A DNA stretch of 64,000 nt from Phragmites australis (Eukaryota > Streptophyta > Magnoliopsida > Poales > Poaceae), in NCBI RefSeq assembly GCF_958298935.1, contig NC_084921.1, forward strand, positions 51,881,001 to 51,945,000, given 5' to 3'. The position numbers and the translations under genes are program-made. The notes under the pieces are model-generated. The model was not told where the DNA came from. It made no database searches and saw nothing but the letters and a program-made list of their open reading frames with translations. Each line of letters starts with the position of its first letter. Positions within the stretch are counted from its first letter, which is position 1. Shown piece by piece: positions 15,400 through 26,900 of this stretch.

Positions 15400-16235
15400 A
15401 TGAAACCTCGGGTGAGGATCGCGGAGGCCAATGTGACTCTAGTGAGTGATTTGTTTAAGCCAGGGAGCCGAATATGGAACGAGCAACTAATTCGTAACTC
15501 ATTCATTCGGATGAATGCTGATGCTATCATGAAAATCAAGACTGGTAATACAATGGAGGAGGATATCTTGGCATGGGCGCATGAACGAGGAGGCTGTTAC
15601 TCTGTCCGCTCTGCCTATCAATATCAATACTATATTCTAACGGTAGAGAAATTGGCGCCCTCTCAGGTCCCGTGTACGTATATGTATATACACGTATATA
15701 TACATATAGGTATACATATAGATGTATACATATATAAATGTATATACATACATATGTAATTTTCTTTTCCAAAAATTCTAGAAAAATATCGAAATGAATA
15801 TTAGTTACATTAATAAAATGAAACCTCGGGTGAGGATCGCGGAGGCCAATGTGACGCTAGTGAGTGATTTGTTTATGCCAGGGAGCCGAATATGGAACGA
15901 GCAACTAATTCGTAACTCATTCATTCGGATGAATGCTGATGCTATCATGAAAATCAAGACTGGTAATACAATGGAGGAGGATATCTTGGCATGGGCGCAT
16001 GAACGAGGAGGCTGTTACTCTGTCCGCTCTGCCTATCAATATCAATACTATATTCTAACGGTAGAGAAATTGGCGCCCTCTCAGGTCCCGTGTACGTATA
16101 TGTATATACACGTATATATACATATAGGTATACATATAGATGTATACATATATAAATGTATATACATACATATGTAATTTTCTTTTCCAAAAATTCTAGA
16201 AAAATATCGAAATGAATATTAGTTACATTAATAAA
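15400..16235 (+). repeat. 418-bp perfect-period tandem duplication inside the LINE
   Basis: Unit 1 is 15400-15817 and unit 2 is 15818-16235. Only two or so substitutions were noticed (T/G near 15436 versus 15854, A/T near 15457 versus 15875). Each unit holds LINE coding sequence plus about 145 bp of AT-rich foreign sequence, so the duplication is younger than both the LINE and the AT-rich insert. Confidence 0.9.
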
Positions 16236-16508
16236 TCAGCTGAAAAAAATCTAAAATGCAAAGAAAAATATCTAAAACTCAAAAAAATATGAAACAATTT
16301 TTTTTTTGGTTAGTATTACTTTCACCTACATGTTAAAACTATGTGCATGCATAAAAGTACTATTATTTTCTCTATAATTAATTTAATGTGTTTAACATTA
16401 ATAATTTTATAAATAAATATTGAAATGTACAAAATTTGTGAACTTAATTTTTTAGTCTTCTTTTGCCGTGCTCTACATAGCAAAACAAAAATGAACACAG
16501 TGTACGCG
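15674..16508. mobile_element. AT-rich insertion splitting the LINE coding region
   Basis: LINE coding sequence stops after about 15670 and resumes near 16540. The 7-mer GTGTACG occurs at the left boundary (about 15672) and again at the right (about 16500), a possible target duplication. The insert begins with alternating purine-pyrimidine TATATACA/TGTATATA runs that can fold back on themselves. Its class is not identified. Confidence 0.45.
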
Positions 16509-17287
16509 CGCCAATCAAACTAGTAGAATTTGAAAGAAGAGAAAACCAGGATGCGGAACTTGGACAGTGATATGCCGAGTTCATCTGAGCAGGGCTTTTG
16601 GCGGAAGATGCTGTGGAAAATGAAAGCACCACCGCCAAAGGTGAGGATATTTTGGTGGAGGGCCATCAACAATTTCCTACCCACAAAAGCTGAACTCAAG
16701 CGAAGACATGTGATGCATGAAAGCCATTGTGAGGACTGCGGAGATACATTGGAACACCTCTTCCACGTTGCCGTACAATGCTCCTTTGCGAGGCGTTTTT
16801 GGCAAATTTTGAAGGACACAACAGGTAAGAAACTACCGCCTTTGCATCCCCACACATGGACTCGGGATTTGGTCGCCGGTAGGCTGTGCTTAGCTGAGGA
16901 TGCTGCTCTTTTTGTGTGTGGAGTATGGTCGCTGTGGTCAGTCAGGAATGCTAGAAGACATGGTAACTCGAAATGGAGCCCTACATTGGCAGCCAAATAC
17001 ATTGTTAATCTGGTGGAGGAGGTGCTCTACATGCAGACAAACGAGCCAGTCCCTAAACCACACAGACGTGCTTCCTGGAGACCACCTGAGGTAGGCGTGG
17101 TGAAAGTAAACTCGGATGCCGCCTTTGACAGTAAGATGTTTACAGGGGGCGGGAGGTGATGTTCTACGGGATCATGACGGTTCTGTTCTAGCAAGCTGGG
17201 GCACGATGGTATGAGGATGTACCGGATGGGTTGACAGCGGAAACTTTGGCGGCGAGGGACGGCTTGCTCTTAGCAGTGGCACTCAGG

Positions 17288-17429
17288 GAGGGGCGGACCC
17301 AGCATATACCGAGCGGGGCACGGCCCCACTCATTTTTATTCGTTTAGTGAACTGTAGACCATTTTTACTGTAGCTACAGACGCGCAATAGCTAGCAGGCC
17401 CCGCTCAAATCTGGGCTGGATCCGCCCTC
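17288..17429. mobile_element. small TIR (MITE-like) element in LINE RNase H domain
   Basis: The left end GAGGGGCGGACCCAGC and the reverse complement of the right end, GAGGGCGGATCCAGC, form an imperfect terminal inverted repeat around 142 bp. RNase H-like coding reads ...LLLAVAL before the insert and YGKVVLELDCLELVHLL after it, so the element interrupts a once continuous frame. No clear target duplication was identified, so the class is unassigned. Confidence 0.55.
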
Positions 17430-17760
17430 GCCTATGGCAAGGTTGTTCTTGAACTAGACTGTCTTGAGCTGGTTCATCTTCTTCATGCGGAGACCCGGGC
17501 AAAATTATCGGTTTCTGGTTTATGGCATGAGATCCTAGAGCCTGGAATGTCTTTCAATTATTTCAGTGTTGTGTTTGTTAGACGGGTGGCAAATTCAGAT
17601 GCGCATTGTTGCGCGAAAATGCCTACGGCTGATAATCCTGTTTGTTCCTGGCTTAGCTCCTCTCCGGACTGGTTAAGAGAGGTCGCTTCTAGGGATTGTA
17701 ATCCTGCTCCTTCTGAATAAAGCTCTTGTGGTCTGCCCTAAAAAAAGTACGCAGCAGGCA

Positions 17761-18110
17761 GCACCAAGCCTACTACTCCCTTTGATTTATAGCTAGAATC
17801 TTCACTCTTCAGTGCATGCATATGTTCCATTTGGGTTGCACTGACCACTGATCCATGATCCCCATATCCATCCTAGAAATAATTGTGTGACATCTAAAGA
17901 AAACCGAAAGCACGACACTTCACGATCTCTCGCTTTGCCAAAATACCAAAAGAAAAAACGTATCTTCAAAATAAACGAGGATGGTGTGTGGCAGCAGCTT
18001 CTTAGGAATAAGTACTTAAAGAATAAAATTATTGGAGAAGTAAAATAGAAACCAGGGACTCTCAATTTTGGTCAAGCCCTATGAAGGTTAAGGACCAATT
18101 CTTGAGTTTA
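17761..18110. other. intergenic spacer between two LINEs
   Basis: Continues the sequence that existed before the 13.78-17.74 kb LINE insertion. Short ORFs only; nothing recognised. Confidence 0.4.
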
Positions 18111-19140
18111 GAATCTTTCTAACTTAATAGTGGTATCTAAATTAGGTTCGGGTAGGACAAATGGTTAGGAAACCTTACGTGACAAGAATAATTTCCTTCT
18201 TTTTACAATATTGCAAGAAGGAAGAATACAGTAGCTGAGGTTTTCAATTCCAACACATGAATTTGTCTTTTCGTAGGGCACTTGTTGGGAATAAATTAAT
18301 AGCTTGGAACAACCTAATAGCTAGAGTTGCATTGGTACAGCTTAATGATCAGGAGGATACTTTCAGATGGTGCTTACATCCCTCGGCTTATACTCTGTAC
18401 AAACCATATATAAAAAATTAATGAATGAAGGTTTCTTTAGCCCACACCGCTTCATATGGAAATTAAAGTTGCCTTTAAGGATAAAGATCTTCTTGTGGTA
18501 TTTGAGTAGGGAATTTATTTTAACAAAAGATAGTCTAGCTGAGCGTAATTGGCAAGGTAGTACTCTATGTTATTTTTGCAACAACGACGAAACTATCCAA
18601 CACTTATTTTTTGATTGTCAGTTTGCTAAATTCATTTGGAGAACTGTACATATTACTTTTGGAATTCTCTCTCCTCTTAATATATCATACATGGCTAATG
18701 GATGGTGGAGTAATATTGATCCCAAGATGATTCTCCAAGTTTTGGTTGGGGCATGTGCATTATATTGAGCTATATGGCTAACCAGAAATAATATTGTATT
18801 TAATAAGGCAAAATACAATTCATATATGCATGTAATCTTCAGGAGAACGTACTAGCTCCAACTTTGGTCTCTACTGCAGAAATAGGAAGCACAAAGTAAA
18901 ATGAAATGGATATATCGTATCCTAGAGACCACGATACTAAAGATCTTCACCAAGCATGGGTGGTTGTCTACTAAGAGAAGTTGTGCTTAGGCTTTCTATG
19001 TTTATGTTTGGTACTTATTTTCTATTGGCCATTTGGTGGCCTTTTCCTTACAGCTGGAGGCTGGAATTATGTAATAAATGAATAGTTGAGTGCAAATCTC
19101 ATGCAGAGATTGGAATAATAAAACATTCTCTTTTCTAAAA
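18111..19140 (+). mobile_element. second LINE fragment, C-terminal zf-RVT part
   Basis: The frame around 18250-18360 reads LSFRRALVGNKLIAWNNLIA. From 18424 it reads RFIWKLKLPLRIKIFLWYLS, then CYFCNNDETIQHLFFDCQFA, the zf-RVT cysteine/histidine pattern of plant LINEs, and a TRNNIVFNK segment after a TGA at 18766. The tail has AATAAATGAATAG and AATAATAAAACATTC followed by a short A run at about 19136-19141. It is AT-richer and from a different family than the LINE to its left. No target duplication was found. Confidence 0.75.
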
Positions 19141-21572
19141 AATTCGGCACATTTCATTTCATAGGTCCACGCTTGTGATTAATAAACAGACACCTTAAAA
19201 AGTTATAATGCCGCATGGTATAAAGTGGATGATTCATACTTCCCCGGAGCACGCGAAATCGTACACTTCAAAAGAGAAAAGAGAACCCCGGTTCTTTTGG
19301 TATTGCTTTCATTGCTTGGGAGGTTTGGTCCCGCAGCGGCGGCGTTCATTTATAACGTGCGTGCAGACATGCCAGCTTCTCTGCTGTTCTTGGTATCGAA
19401 TTGCTTGAGATTCCTTTCTGCCAACCATTCTTTGCAAGTTTCTGTGCTTGCCAATATAGGTTTGAGACACGGCACCACTACATGAGCAAAGTCAGTAGAT
19501 CGAGTGCGTGAGAAACTGAGCATACTACGAGCTGCACCCCGAGACCTTTAAGGCTCTGTTTGGTGAGAATATCATCTGTCTAGCTCCCTGAGGATAAGAG
19601 AGAAGAAGCAACAGCGACCAAAACGAAGCATTTTTGGGTGCAATCGAAAGACGCCTTCCCAGAAACACTTGGAACTTTCTCCGTCACGAGCCTAAAGAAC
19701 CAGATGCGCCATGGTTATAGAGAAAACGACACGGACGTTGCACCTATGACAGGGAAGGACATTGCTGAGAGAGTTATTTCCACGGCTCCGATGCTCACAC
19801 CGACGTGGCGCTGACATGTCAGTCCAGTGATAGGCGCGATGGGATGGCGGTCACTGTATATTGGGAAGAATGTATGGTGTTGTTGACTCTTTTGTCAGGA
19901 GAACCTACAGGCGCCGGAGCAAACTGAAGGATCAGCAAGCGAAGATGTTGGAATCGCGAGAAGATGTGCTGCACTAGAAGTTAGAGATAAATTAGCATTG
20001 GTTAGATTCATTAGTTAGAGATAAAGATTGGTAGTAGTTTAAATCAGAGTTGGTTAGTTGGAGATGTGTTCGGTTAGCTTGAGATAGAGTTGTAATTTGT
20101 TAGCCGGCTTTATATAAGGGAGCTCAGATTGATCCGCAGCAATAAATGAAAAACTAGTTTAAACACTCTAAATATGCTGCTCAGAGTCTCTTCTAGAGGG
20201 CGAGTACCCTCCGTATCTCTCTGGCCATATCATATGGATTCTTGATAAGCAGTGGATGATTAAAAACGGAAAACATTACCAAAGTCGCTGATTATGTTTC
20301 CCTTCTCTTGTTGGCCTCTGGCTTTCTTCGTTGTTCATTATGTGACAGCGACAATTCGGGCTTGTTTGATGCTGTATGTGTGTGGTGAATACAGTGACGT
20401 AGATGTTGACACCGTCCTGCAGGGATTTGGTTTTCTTTTTTGACCAGCGAATGAACGAGCTGGAGAACGTTTAAGCTAGATGAGATCTTTGTGATGTTTA
20501 AGCTGTCAGCTTATGTATCTCGTAGCTATTGAAAATACTTTATGAGTTGAACAAGACGAATCAGGTTTGGGCACATTTTGAAATAAAGATATGCCTTCTT
20601 CGCTGAAACTGCCGGTATGAGGTCCAGATGCAGAGCAACAGAGGTTTCACCCAAACAAAACTACCACTATACGAGAAAACAGAGTAAAAGAGACATATTT
20701 TCGGTTAAGGCCACCTTATTTTATTGCACATCTAAATGTTTGTTTAGCAGTCTCTTCACGTCACGTTTAAGCATTTTGCAGTTCATACTTCACATAAAAT
20801 GAGTAAAGTACAAAGGAGTTATATAGCTTTCGTTCAAGGAAACAATCATACGAGACAGCCTTGTAAATGCAGGGTATATTCCTCAGCAACATGTCAGGTC
20901 ATGCAACAACACAGTAAAGTACCCACCAAAGAGCTCAGGCTTCCGGTTTGCACAGATGTCATATGCAAGTAAAGAACAACACATGTGAACTTAAGTTCTC
21001 TGAACCTCAAACGAAACCAGGACAGTTTCAGATCTCCTACAAAGAATCTGATGAAAGTAGTAGTTACGGACCAAGATTGCACAGATGTCTTATGCAAGTA
21101 GTGTAATCTATCTGAGCTATATGTAGAAATTTAAAGCTATGAATGACTATGAATACCATCTCTTACCAGGAGCATCACAATATTTAGGCACTTGGTAAAT
21201 TTACGTAGCATTAATGAACATGTATTTCTTTGCCAAACATTGATACCAGAAAAAACTATCATAGGGGAGATATCACAGTTCAAATGGAACCCCAAAAGCA
21301 ATTCATAGAACACTGGAACAAGAATTCAGTATATATGAAAATTTATGCTACGATTAAAGATTTATTATTTAATCATATCAAAGGCACTGTGTCATAGAAG
21401 ACTCTGCTTATTCAAAGTAGAGTTCTAAAACAAAAAACCCTTCCAGAAAGGGAAGTAGAGCAAACAAAAAGGGCAGGTATCCTGCAGTACCCGCTGCTTC
21501 TGATCCAGATCAGCATACAATACAATTTTTGCAGAAGTCGAAGCTAGTGAAAAACGTAGCACATAGGATGAT
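19141..21572. other. downstream region of fructokinase, no gene identified
   Basis: Short ORFs only, including an 86-codon ORF at 19225-19485 with no recognisable family. At 19946-20240 the sequence starts TGTTGGAATC and carries TTTATATAAGGGAG (about 20109) and AATAAATGAAAA (about 20142), a promoter-plus-poly(A) layout like a copia-type LTR; without a matching end or target duplication this stays tentative. The right part includes the fructokinase 3' UTR. Confidence 0.35.
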
Positions 21573-23894
21573 CTATGCATTCTCTATCAGCTGCAAGACC
21601 TCAGTTTCAGCGGGCAGCGACGGGATTGCCCCTTTCTTTGTGGTGGTGATCGCTCCACATGCATTGGCGAATTTAATCGCCTCCTCTAGCTTCTTCTGAT
21701 CCTGTACAATCAGCAGGCATCAAATTTCTGTGACACGGTAAATACTGAAGGACATGTTTGTGGGCAGCTTACTTGTAGCGAGGAAGGATCTTGGACAATC
21801 TTTCGGAGCAGAGCACCAACAAATGCATCACCTGCACCTGTTGTATCAACTTGTTGTACTTTGTAGGAAGGGACAGCTCCATGGAAATCCTGCAATCAAG
21901 TATAGCAGACTTGTGAGTCTCAGCTACAGCAGAAATCAAGTCACAGTAGTAACTGTTGTTTTCAAACAAAAAAAAAAGTCACAGTAGTAACTGTGCAAGT
22001 TATATACTAAAAATGCACACTTTGCATTTAGTAAAGACAGGACCTAGTGAAGTTTGGATATATGCAGGCCACAAATATTCAGCATAAATAACCATTTTCA
22101 TTGGACAATAGGTAGCACAAAGTTATAAGCATACCCTGGCATAGTACTTGCATCCTTGATCTCCAAGAGTCACCAGGAGCAGCTTCATGGTAGGCCGCCA
22201 CAGCTTCATGACAACATCGTCCTCCACTGAGTCGATGCCTGTCAAGAACTCAAGCTCGACCTCGCTGACCTTTACAATGTCTGCCTGATCCCAGATACTC
22301 AAGATCTGGGTGCGGGCCTCCTCACGGGATGGCCACAATGCCTCCCTCAGGTTCGGGTCATAAGAGAGCAGTGCACCAGCCTCTTTGGCAATCTCCATGG
22401 CACGCAAATGTGCCGACCGGCAAGGCTCAGCAATCAAGCTTATTGATCCGTAGTGAAAGACTGCAGCCTGAATACATTATAACTTATGAGAATTTACCCA
22501 AAAAGAAGGGGAACGGACAGTGTGGTACTGCAAGTTTCATGCAAGCTAACTGATTCAAGTCCAAGTCATATCATGAAGAGTGCACATATTTTCCAGTAAA
22601 TTTTAGTACAAAAGACACAGATTTTGAACCATATTTCCAATAAGCATGATCGAATGAACCATCTAACAGCGCCTGATTTGTGGTAATTATCGATTTAATT
22701 CAAGCTGTAGAGGTAAAGGTTGGAATACCGTTTACCAAATTCACATATCAAACAATCTGTCTGGTATGTATACTTCTGCTTTTTTGTCTTAGCGCATCAC
22801 ACTGAAACAAGCAAAGGTTTTCCAAAGGTTCAACTAATCTGTGCAAAAGCTGAACTACGTGACATCAGTTGAAATGCTCACAATTATTGCCCAACACAAA
22901 GAAACAAAAATTCCAGTGGAATCCATTAATACACGGCATGACTAATGATTTCTACAAGGCCAGCTCACGCCGATGAATCCAAGAATCACAGGTTTGACTA
23001 GTTTCATAACGGCTCTCCTTTGGATTACTTATTTGTCTCCCCCAATTTTCATGCATGTTTGGATGAATCACATAAACCACATGACCAGATCCAGAAAAGA
23101 ACAATTCGCCAACTAGAACGCACAACAAGATCCGACCAAAACCAGCAACGAAGGCGCCCACTTTGCGCAGGAATCTTTGGATTCCACGAGAAGATTCAAC
23201 AGCATTACGGCAAAGCGCCCGAATTAGGCGCAAGGAAAAGGACACCTTTTAGCGTAATAAACAGGAACAGGCCCAAGAAAATTACAGACGCCGCAACCTA
23301 AACCGCACGCGAAATCAGCACAAGAAGCCTAGCGCTCGCGTTCAGATCCAATCAGGAAATGGGCCAAGGATTCTTTTATAATCGATGGAATCGATCAGGA
23401 AATGGGCCAAGGATTCTTTTATAATCGATGGAATCGATCAAGTTGTTCCTAGATCACGGAGATAAAGGTATGAATGGGAGATCACCATGAATCAGGCTTA
23501 CCCTCTTGATGAGCTCGACGTTGAGTTCGTCGGCGGTGAGGAGCATGTCGGCGCTGGGGTTGCGGTAGAACATGAACTCACGCTCCCCGTCGGCGCGCAG
23601 CGTGACGAAGGCGAGCGCGGTGCGCGCCCCGGCATCGAAGACGACGCCGCCGGCGTCGACGCCGTTTTCCCGGAGGATGGCCGCGAGCATGCGCCCGAAC
23701 TCGTCGTCCCCGAGCTTTCCCACGAAGGCGGCCCCGCCGCCAAGGCGCGAGACCGCGATGGCGACGTTGGCCGGGGCGCCCCCCGGCGCCTTGAGGAACG
23801 CGGGCGCCTCCGCCAGCGACACCCCCGCCACCGTGGGCACGAAGTCTATCAGCATCTCCCCGAAACTCACCACCAGCTCGCGCCCGCCCGCCAT
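21573..23894 (-). CDS. FRK: fructokinase (pfkB family sugar kinase)
   Basis: Phosphorylates fructose to fructose-6-phosphate in the cytosol, feeding sucrose-derived fructose to starch synthesis and glycolysis. Exons (minus): 23894-23502, 22467-22135, 21889-21773 and 21701-21573, all GT-AG and all in phase 0, giving 131+111+39+42 = 323 aa, the usual plant fructokinase length. The N-terminus is [20 protein letters not shown]. pfkB signature 1 ([20 protein letters not shown]) lies at about residues 38-57. Signature 2 ([14 protein letters not shown]) is at 257-270, with Asp263 the expected catalytic base. The C-terminus reads [20 protein letters not shown]. An in-frame upstream ATG at 23930 was not used because family proteins begin at 23894. 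All key residues are present; it looks functional. Confidence 0.95.
23351..23436. repeat. 43-bp tandem duplication in fructokinase intron 1
   Basis: Two identical 43-bp units, 23351-23393 and 23394-23436, each holding GGGCCAAGGATTC and ATAATCGATGGAATCG. They lie 65-150 bp from the intron donor at 23501. Confidence 0.9.
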
Positions 23895-23939
23895 TGCCCT
23901 TGCCCCTCCCCCAAACAACAGCGCGCGCACGGACAGAGG

Positions 23940-23941
<2 letters not shown>

Positions 23942-23981
<40 letters not shown>
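23942..23981 (-). repeat. (CT)20 microsatellite in fructokinase 5' UTR
   Basis: About 20 GA units on the plus strand, CT on the transcript strand, 48-87 bp upstream of the fructokinase ATG. CT-rich leaders are frequent in plant housekeeping genes and can bind GAGA-type factors. Regulatory effect is inference. Confidence 0.8.
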
Positions 23982-23985
<4 letters not shown>

Positions 23986-24035
23986 ATGGCTAGGCGCGTG
24001 TGGAGAATTTTCTGGCGAGGCGGCGAGGCGGCGTG

Positions 24036-24044
24036 TTATATAAA
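24036..24044 (-). promoter_or_regulatory. TATA box of fructokinase
   Basis: Minus strand TTTATATAA, about 145 bp upstream of the ATG, in an otherwise GC-rich stretch. It gives a 5' UTR of about 110 nt that includes the CT repeat. Confidence 0.5.
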
Positions 24045-25164
24045 GAAGAGGAGGGGTTGCTGGCCTTGCGGTGGAGGCGGACGGGAGGAGATGGACTGAC
24101 GGTGGTGGTGTGCGCCGTGCGCGGCCGTGATGGGTTTCGTGGGGGGTAGCGTAGCAGGGTGACCAGGTGTTGTTGACGGCTGCCCTGGTTGGATCGGTCA
24201 ATTCAGGGCTGCTCCTGGCCTGCCTTGTAAAATTTAGATGGAACCATTTCCTCCCATGTAACGGTGAGTGAATCACGTTTTCTATATTTGAAGTATGCTG
24301 GACATCCTTTCCAGTTGAGGAGCCAACAAATATTTGGGAATTGATAAAGCGTGCGAGGTTGATTTCAATGATTATAGCAAAAAATAGCATGATAGCAAGA
24401 TGGAAATTGATAACACAAATAAAAAACAACATTGCAACAAATAGTCAGATGTATCGGTCCTTTTTCAGTGTAGTGGTCCCGAGTATGCCGAGTATTTACT
24501 TCACATTTATTAGTTCGTTTGGAGTGATGTAAGGTTAAATTCAATTATATTTACAGACATCATATGTCGTGTGAAGGTTCAAATGTTGCCATGCTAATGC
24601 TCCTTAAATAAACTAAGAAGAGCTTTTAATAAAGGGGGCATTACTTTCGTGAGCTGGAAAGAAATGTGAACAGAGTATAGCTGATGACTTTAGCTTTCAC
24701 GCCAAATAAATGTTGTTCGCGTGCTAGGAATTTATTTTGGAATAAAATCAATAATATTTCATCTTGAATGTGTTCAGTGTTAGTTTGATAGCTCAAACAT
24801 TAATAAGCATATAGTCGTGACCTAAGGTTGTTTTTCTTTAAAGTTAAGAACAATTAACTACTAATGGAATAAAATCACGCTTTAAAATCATATTCAAATG
24901 GGTGTCTAATTCAATGGTATGTTGTCTATGCCATCTACCAAACTACATGCTCGTCCCTGGAGTTTGTTGTCGGATTTTCAAGGCGTGATCATTGCACTTC
25001 AAGGAGGCCCACCACAACCAATTGTATTATTAAGAGGAAACAAAAACATGTGAGAAAAAAAACAAAATGGATCATAAAACACCTAAGCATGACAAACATG
25101 GACCGATCTATAGTTCAGTTCGCAAAGCAACTAACCCAAGAAGTTCCCTAGATGTCATTAGAAA
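24045..25164. other. fructokinase upstream region
   Basis: GC-rich to about 24240, then AT-rich. No ORF with a recognisable domain. The long minus ORF overlapping 23578-24432 is an off-frame shadow of exon 1 plus promoter. Confidence 0.4.
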
Positions 25165-26018
25165 AAAAATTGGACTTTCTTCGTTGCCATCGGTTTTATC
25201 TTTCATTTTTTTTCTTGCAATTCTATCCGTATTTCCGTTCAATCCTATGTTATAATTCATTATTCACCAGTTCCGTTTCTTCAAAAATTAGTAGTCTTTG
25301 TTTCTCCAAAAATCATAAAACTTTTTTTTATGTGTTCCATAATCCTTGTGTAACTCATTTTAATTGGATTGACTCAAAAACATATGTACAATTTAAACTA
25401 AAATTCTCCAAAAAAAAAAGCTACATTTATAAATTCTAACAATTGTTAGGGCATCAAATAAAATTCCAAAAATCTAGAAAAATCATTAATATTCTTTTCA
25501 TGTGATGGACTAATTTATAAAATTATTTTTACACTAAATTATATGGTGAAAAAGTAAGTTCTTTTGTAATACTCTATTTATATGCAGTGTGATACAATAG
25601 ATGGAAATAGAGTATTATAAATGAACTCACTTTTTCACCGTATAACCTAGAGCTAGAAATAATTTTAGAAATTAGTCCATCACATGAGAAGAATATTAAT
25701 AATTTTTTTAGATTTTTGGGATTTTATTTTAGACCCTAACAATTGTTAGAAATTATAAAAGTAATATTTATTTTGAAGAATTTTAGTTTAAATTCTACAT
25801 AGTCTTTTTGATGAATCCAATTAAAATAGGTTGCACAAAAATTGTGAAACATGCAAAAAAGTTCAAAGAATTTTTGAGAAATAGAAAACTATTAATTTTT
25901 AAAGTAATGGAACTGTTAAACTGTGAATTGGTGAATAGTGAATTTGATGAAGATTTGAATAAAAATAAGGATAGAATGACAAAAAAAACTAAACATAAAA
26001 TCGATGACAAAGGAGTGG
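25165..26018. repeat. large foldback (inverted repeat), about 850 bp
   Basis: The left arm (about 25165-25579) and right arm (about 25605-26018) are inverted copies. Inner arms match closely (AACAATTGTTAGGG at 25438 versus CCCTAACAATTGTT at 25734; TAATACTCTATTT at 25567 versus AAATAGAGTATTA at 25605). Outer arms match with gaps (TTTTAATTGGATT near 25358 versus AATCCAATTAAAA near 25813; ATTCTATCCGTATTT near 25220 versus AAATAAGGATAGAAT near 25962). The loop is about 25 bp. There is no coding content. It resembles a plant foldback or long-hairpin MITE. Arms of about 415 bp could give a long double-stranded RNA if transcribed. Confidence 0.8.
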
Positions 26019-26900
26019 CTGAAGCCCCTCACGACCTCACGGTCGATCCGTCCCTATCTCCATGGCCATCACACAAATGGACCCACACGGCAGCGAGTTA
26101 AGTTCCATGTGGGCCAGCTGATGGCGGCGTGGCTACCCATCCTCTTTGTAAAGGCTAGCTATACGCACACGCCCTCCTGCACCCATGCCAGAAGAACACA
26201 ATGTTCTTGCCTATTTTAGTGTCTCCATGTTAATTGTGTTTGTATCTCCAATGACTTAATAAGTAGAGTTTAAATTTTTCATCTATTTTTATTTTTGTCG
26301 ATTGTCTATTTTTTAAATTAAATTTTTATTGATTTGTTGGTTTAAATATTTCTCTCTCATGAATATTAATTTGATTGTGAGATATCAGTGGTTGTTGTGG
26401 ACTTCTTGGTTTATTCATCAATGTTTGGCATTGCGCACTTCTTTAAACCATCTGTAACAACAAGACTGCTCCAAGCATCAACACATCAGCCGGTGTACGT
26501 TGGAGGGTCCCTTTATCAACCATTAGTTTGGAAGATATTAAAGAGGAGCTTATGATAGAAAGAGAAAGAAAATTGTCTTAATTCTAGATAGCTGTACAAT
26601 TATTTTTAAGTGGTCCGGTCATGCTGTTCAATTCAAAACAGGGACAAAACTAGAGCATCAACTATCTGAGTGCACATTTTAATATATATACGGGACAATA
26701 AAATTTTGACATAATGTACAAATAATAAAAAAATAATGATAGAAATGCTTACCAAAATAAAGAATCCCATAACATTTGTTAAAATAGTATAATAAAGTTA
26801 AATAACATTGAATTCACAAACAAAATACAATTGGTATTAGCAGAATACACCATTCAATCTCCATGGCCTACAAAATATGTAAAAAAACATGACTTAACAT
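26019..26900. other. AT-rich intergenic sequence
   Basis: No gene seen. From about 26620 the phrases resemble the 3' flank of the hAT relic that follows. Confidence 0.35.

Larger units (their letters stand above)
13780..17744 (+). mobile_element. 5'-truncated LINE (non-LTR retrotransposon) with TSD
   Basis: A 16-bp direct repeat AAGTACGCAGCAGGCA at 13764-13779 and 17745-17760 marks the insertion; an A-run precedes the right copy. Domains in order: reverse transcriptase N-terminal part from about 13845 (PSTAPGVDGFSAGFF, FVPGRLITDNVI, VKLDMVKAYDRVEW), broken by TAG at about 14365; RT middle 14386-14622 (GIRQGDPISPYMFL, then LLADD in place of YADD, followed by TGA); RT thumb 14704-15177 (EKYLGLPTAVGM, GREVLIKSIAQAIP, WWGS); zf-RVT cysteine region at about 16630-16830 (PPKVRIFWWRAINNFLPTKA, CEDCGD); RNase H from about 17090 (VKVNSDAAFD), shifted, interrupted by a small TIR element, and resuming at 17431-17719. 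Polyadenylation-like AATAAA at 17716. ORF1 is absent because of 5' truncation. Not autonomous. Confidence 0.9.

Noticed and set aside
19946..20240. Solo copia LTR
   Set aside because: TG start, TATA-like and AATAAA-like motifs are suggestive, but no CA end with a matching target duplication could be fixed.
23578..24432. 284-codon minus-strand ORF overlapping fructokinase exon 1 and promoter
   Set aside because: It is an off-frame reading of a GC-rich exon plus the CT repeat; the real frame encodes the pfkB protein.
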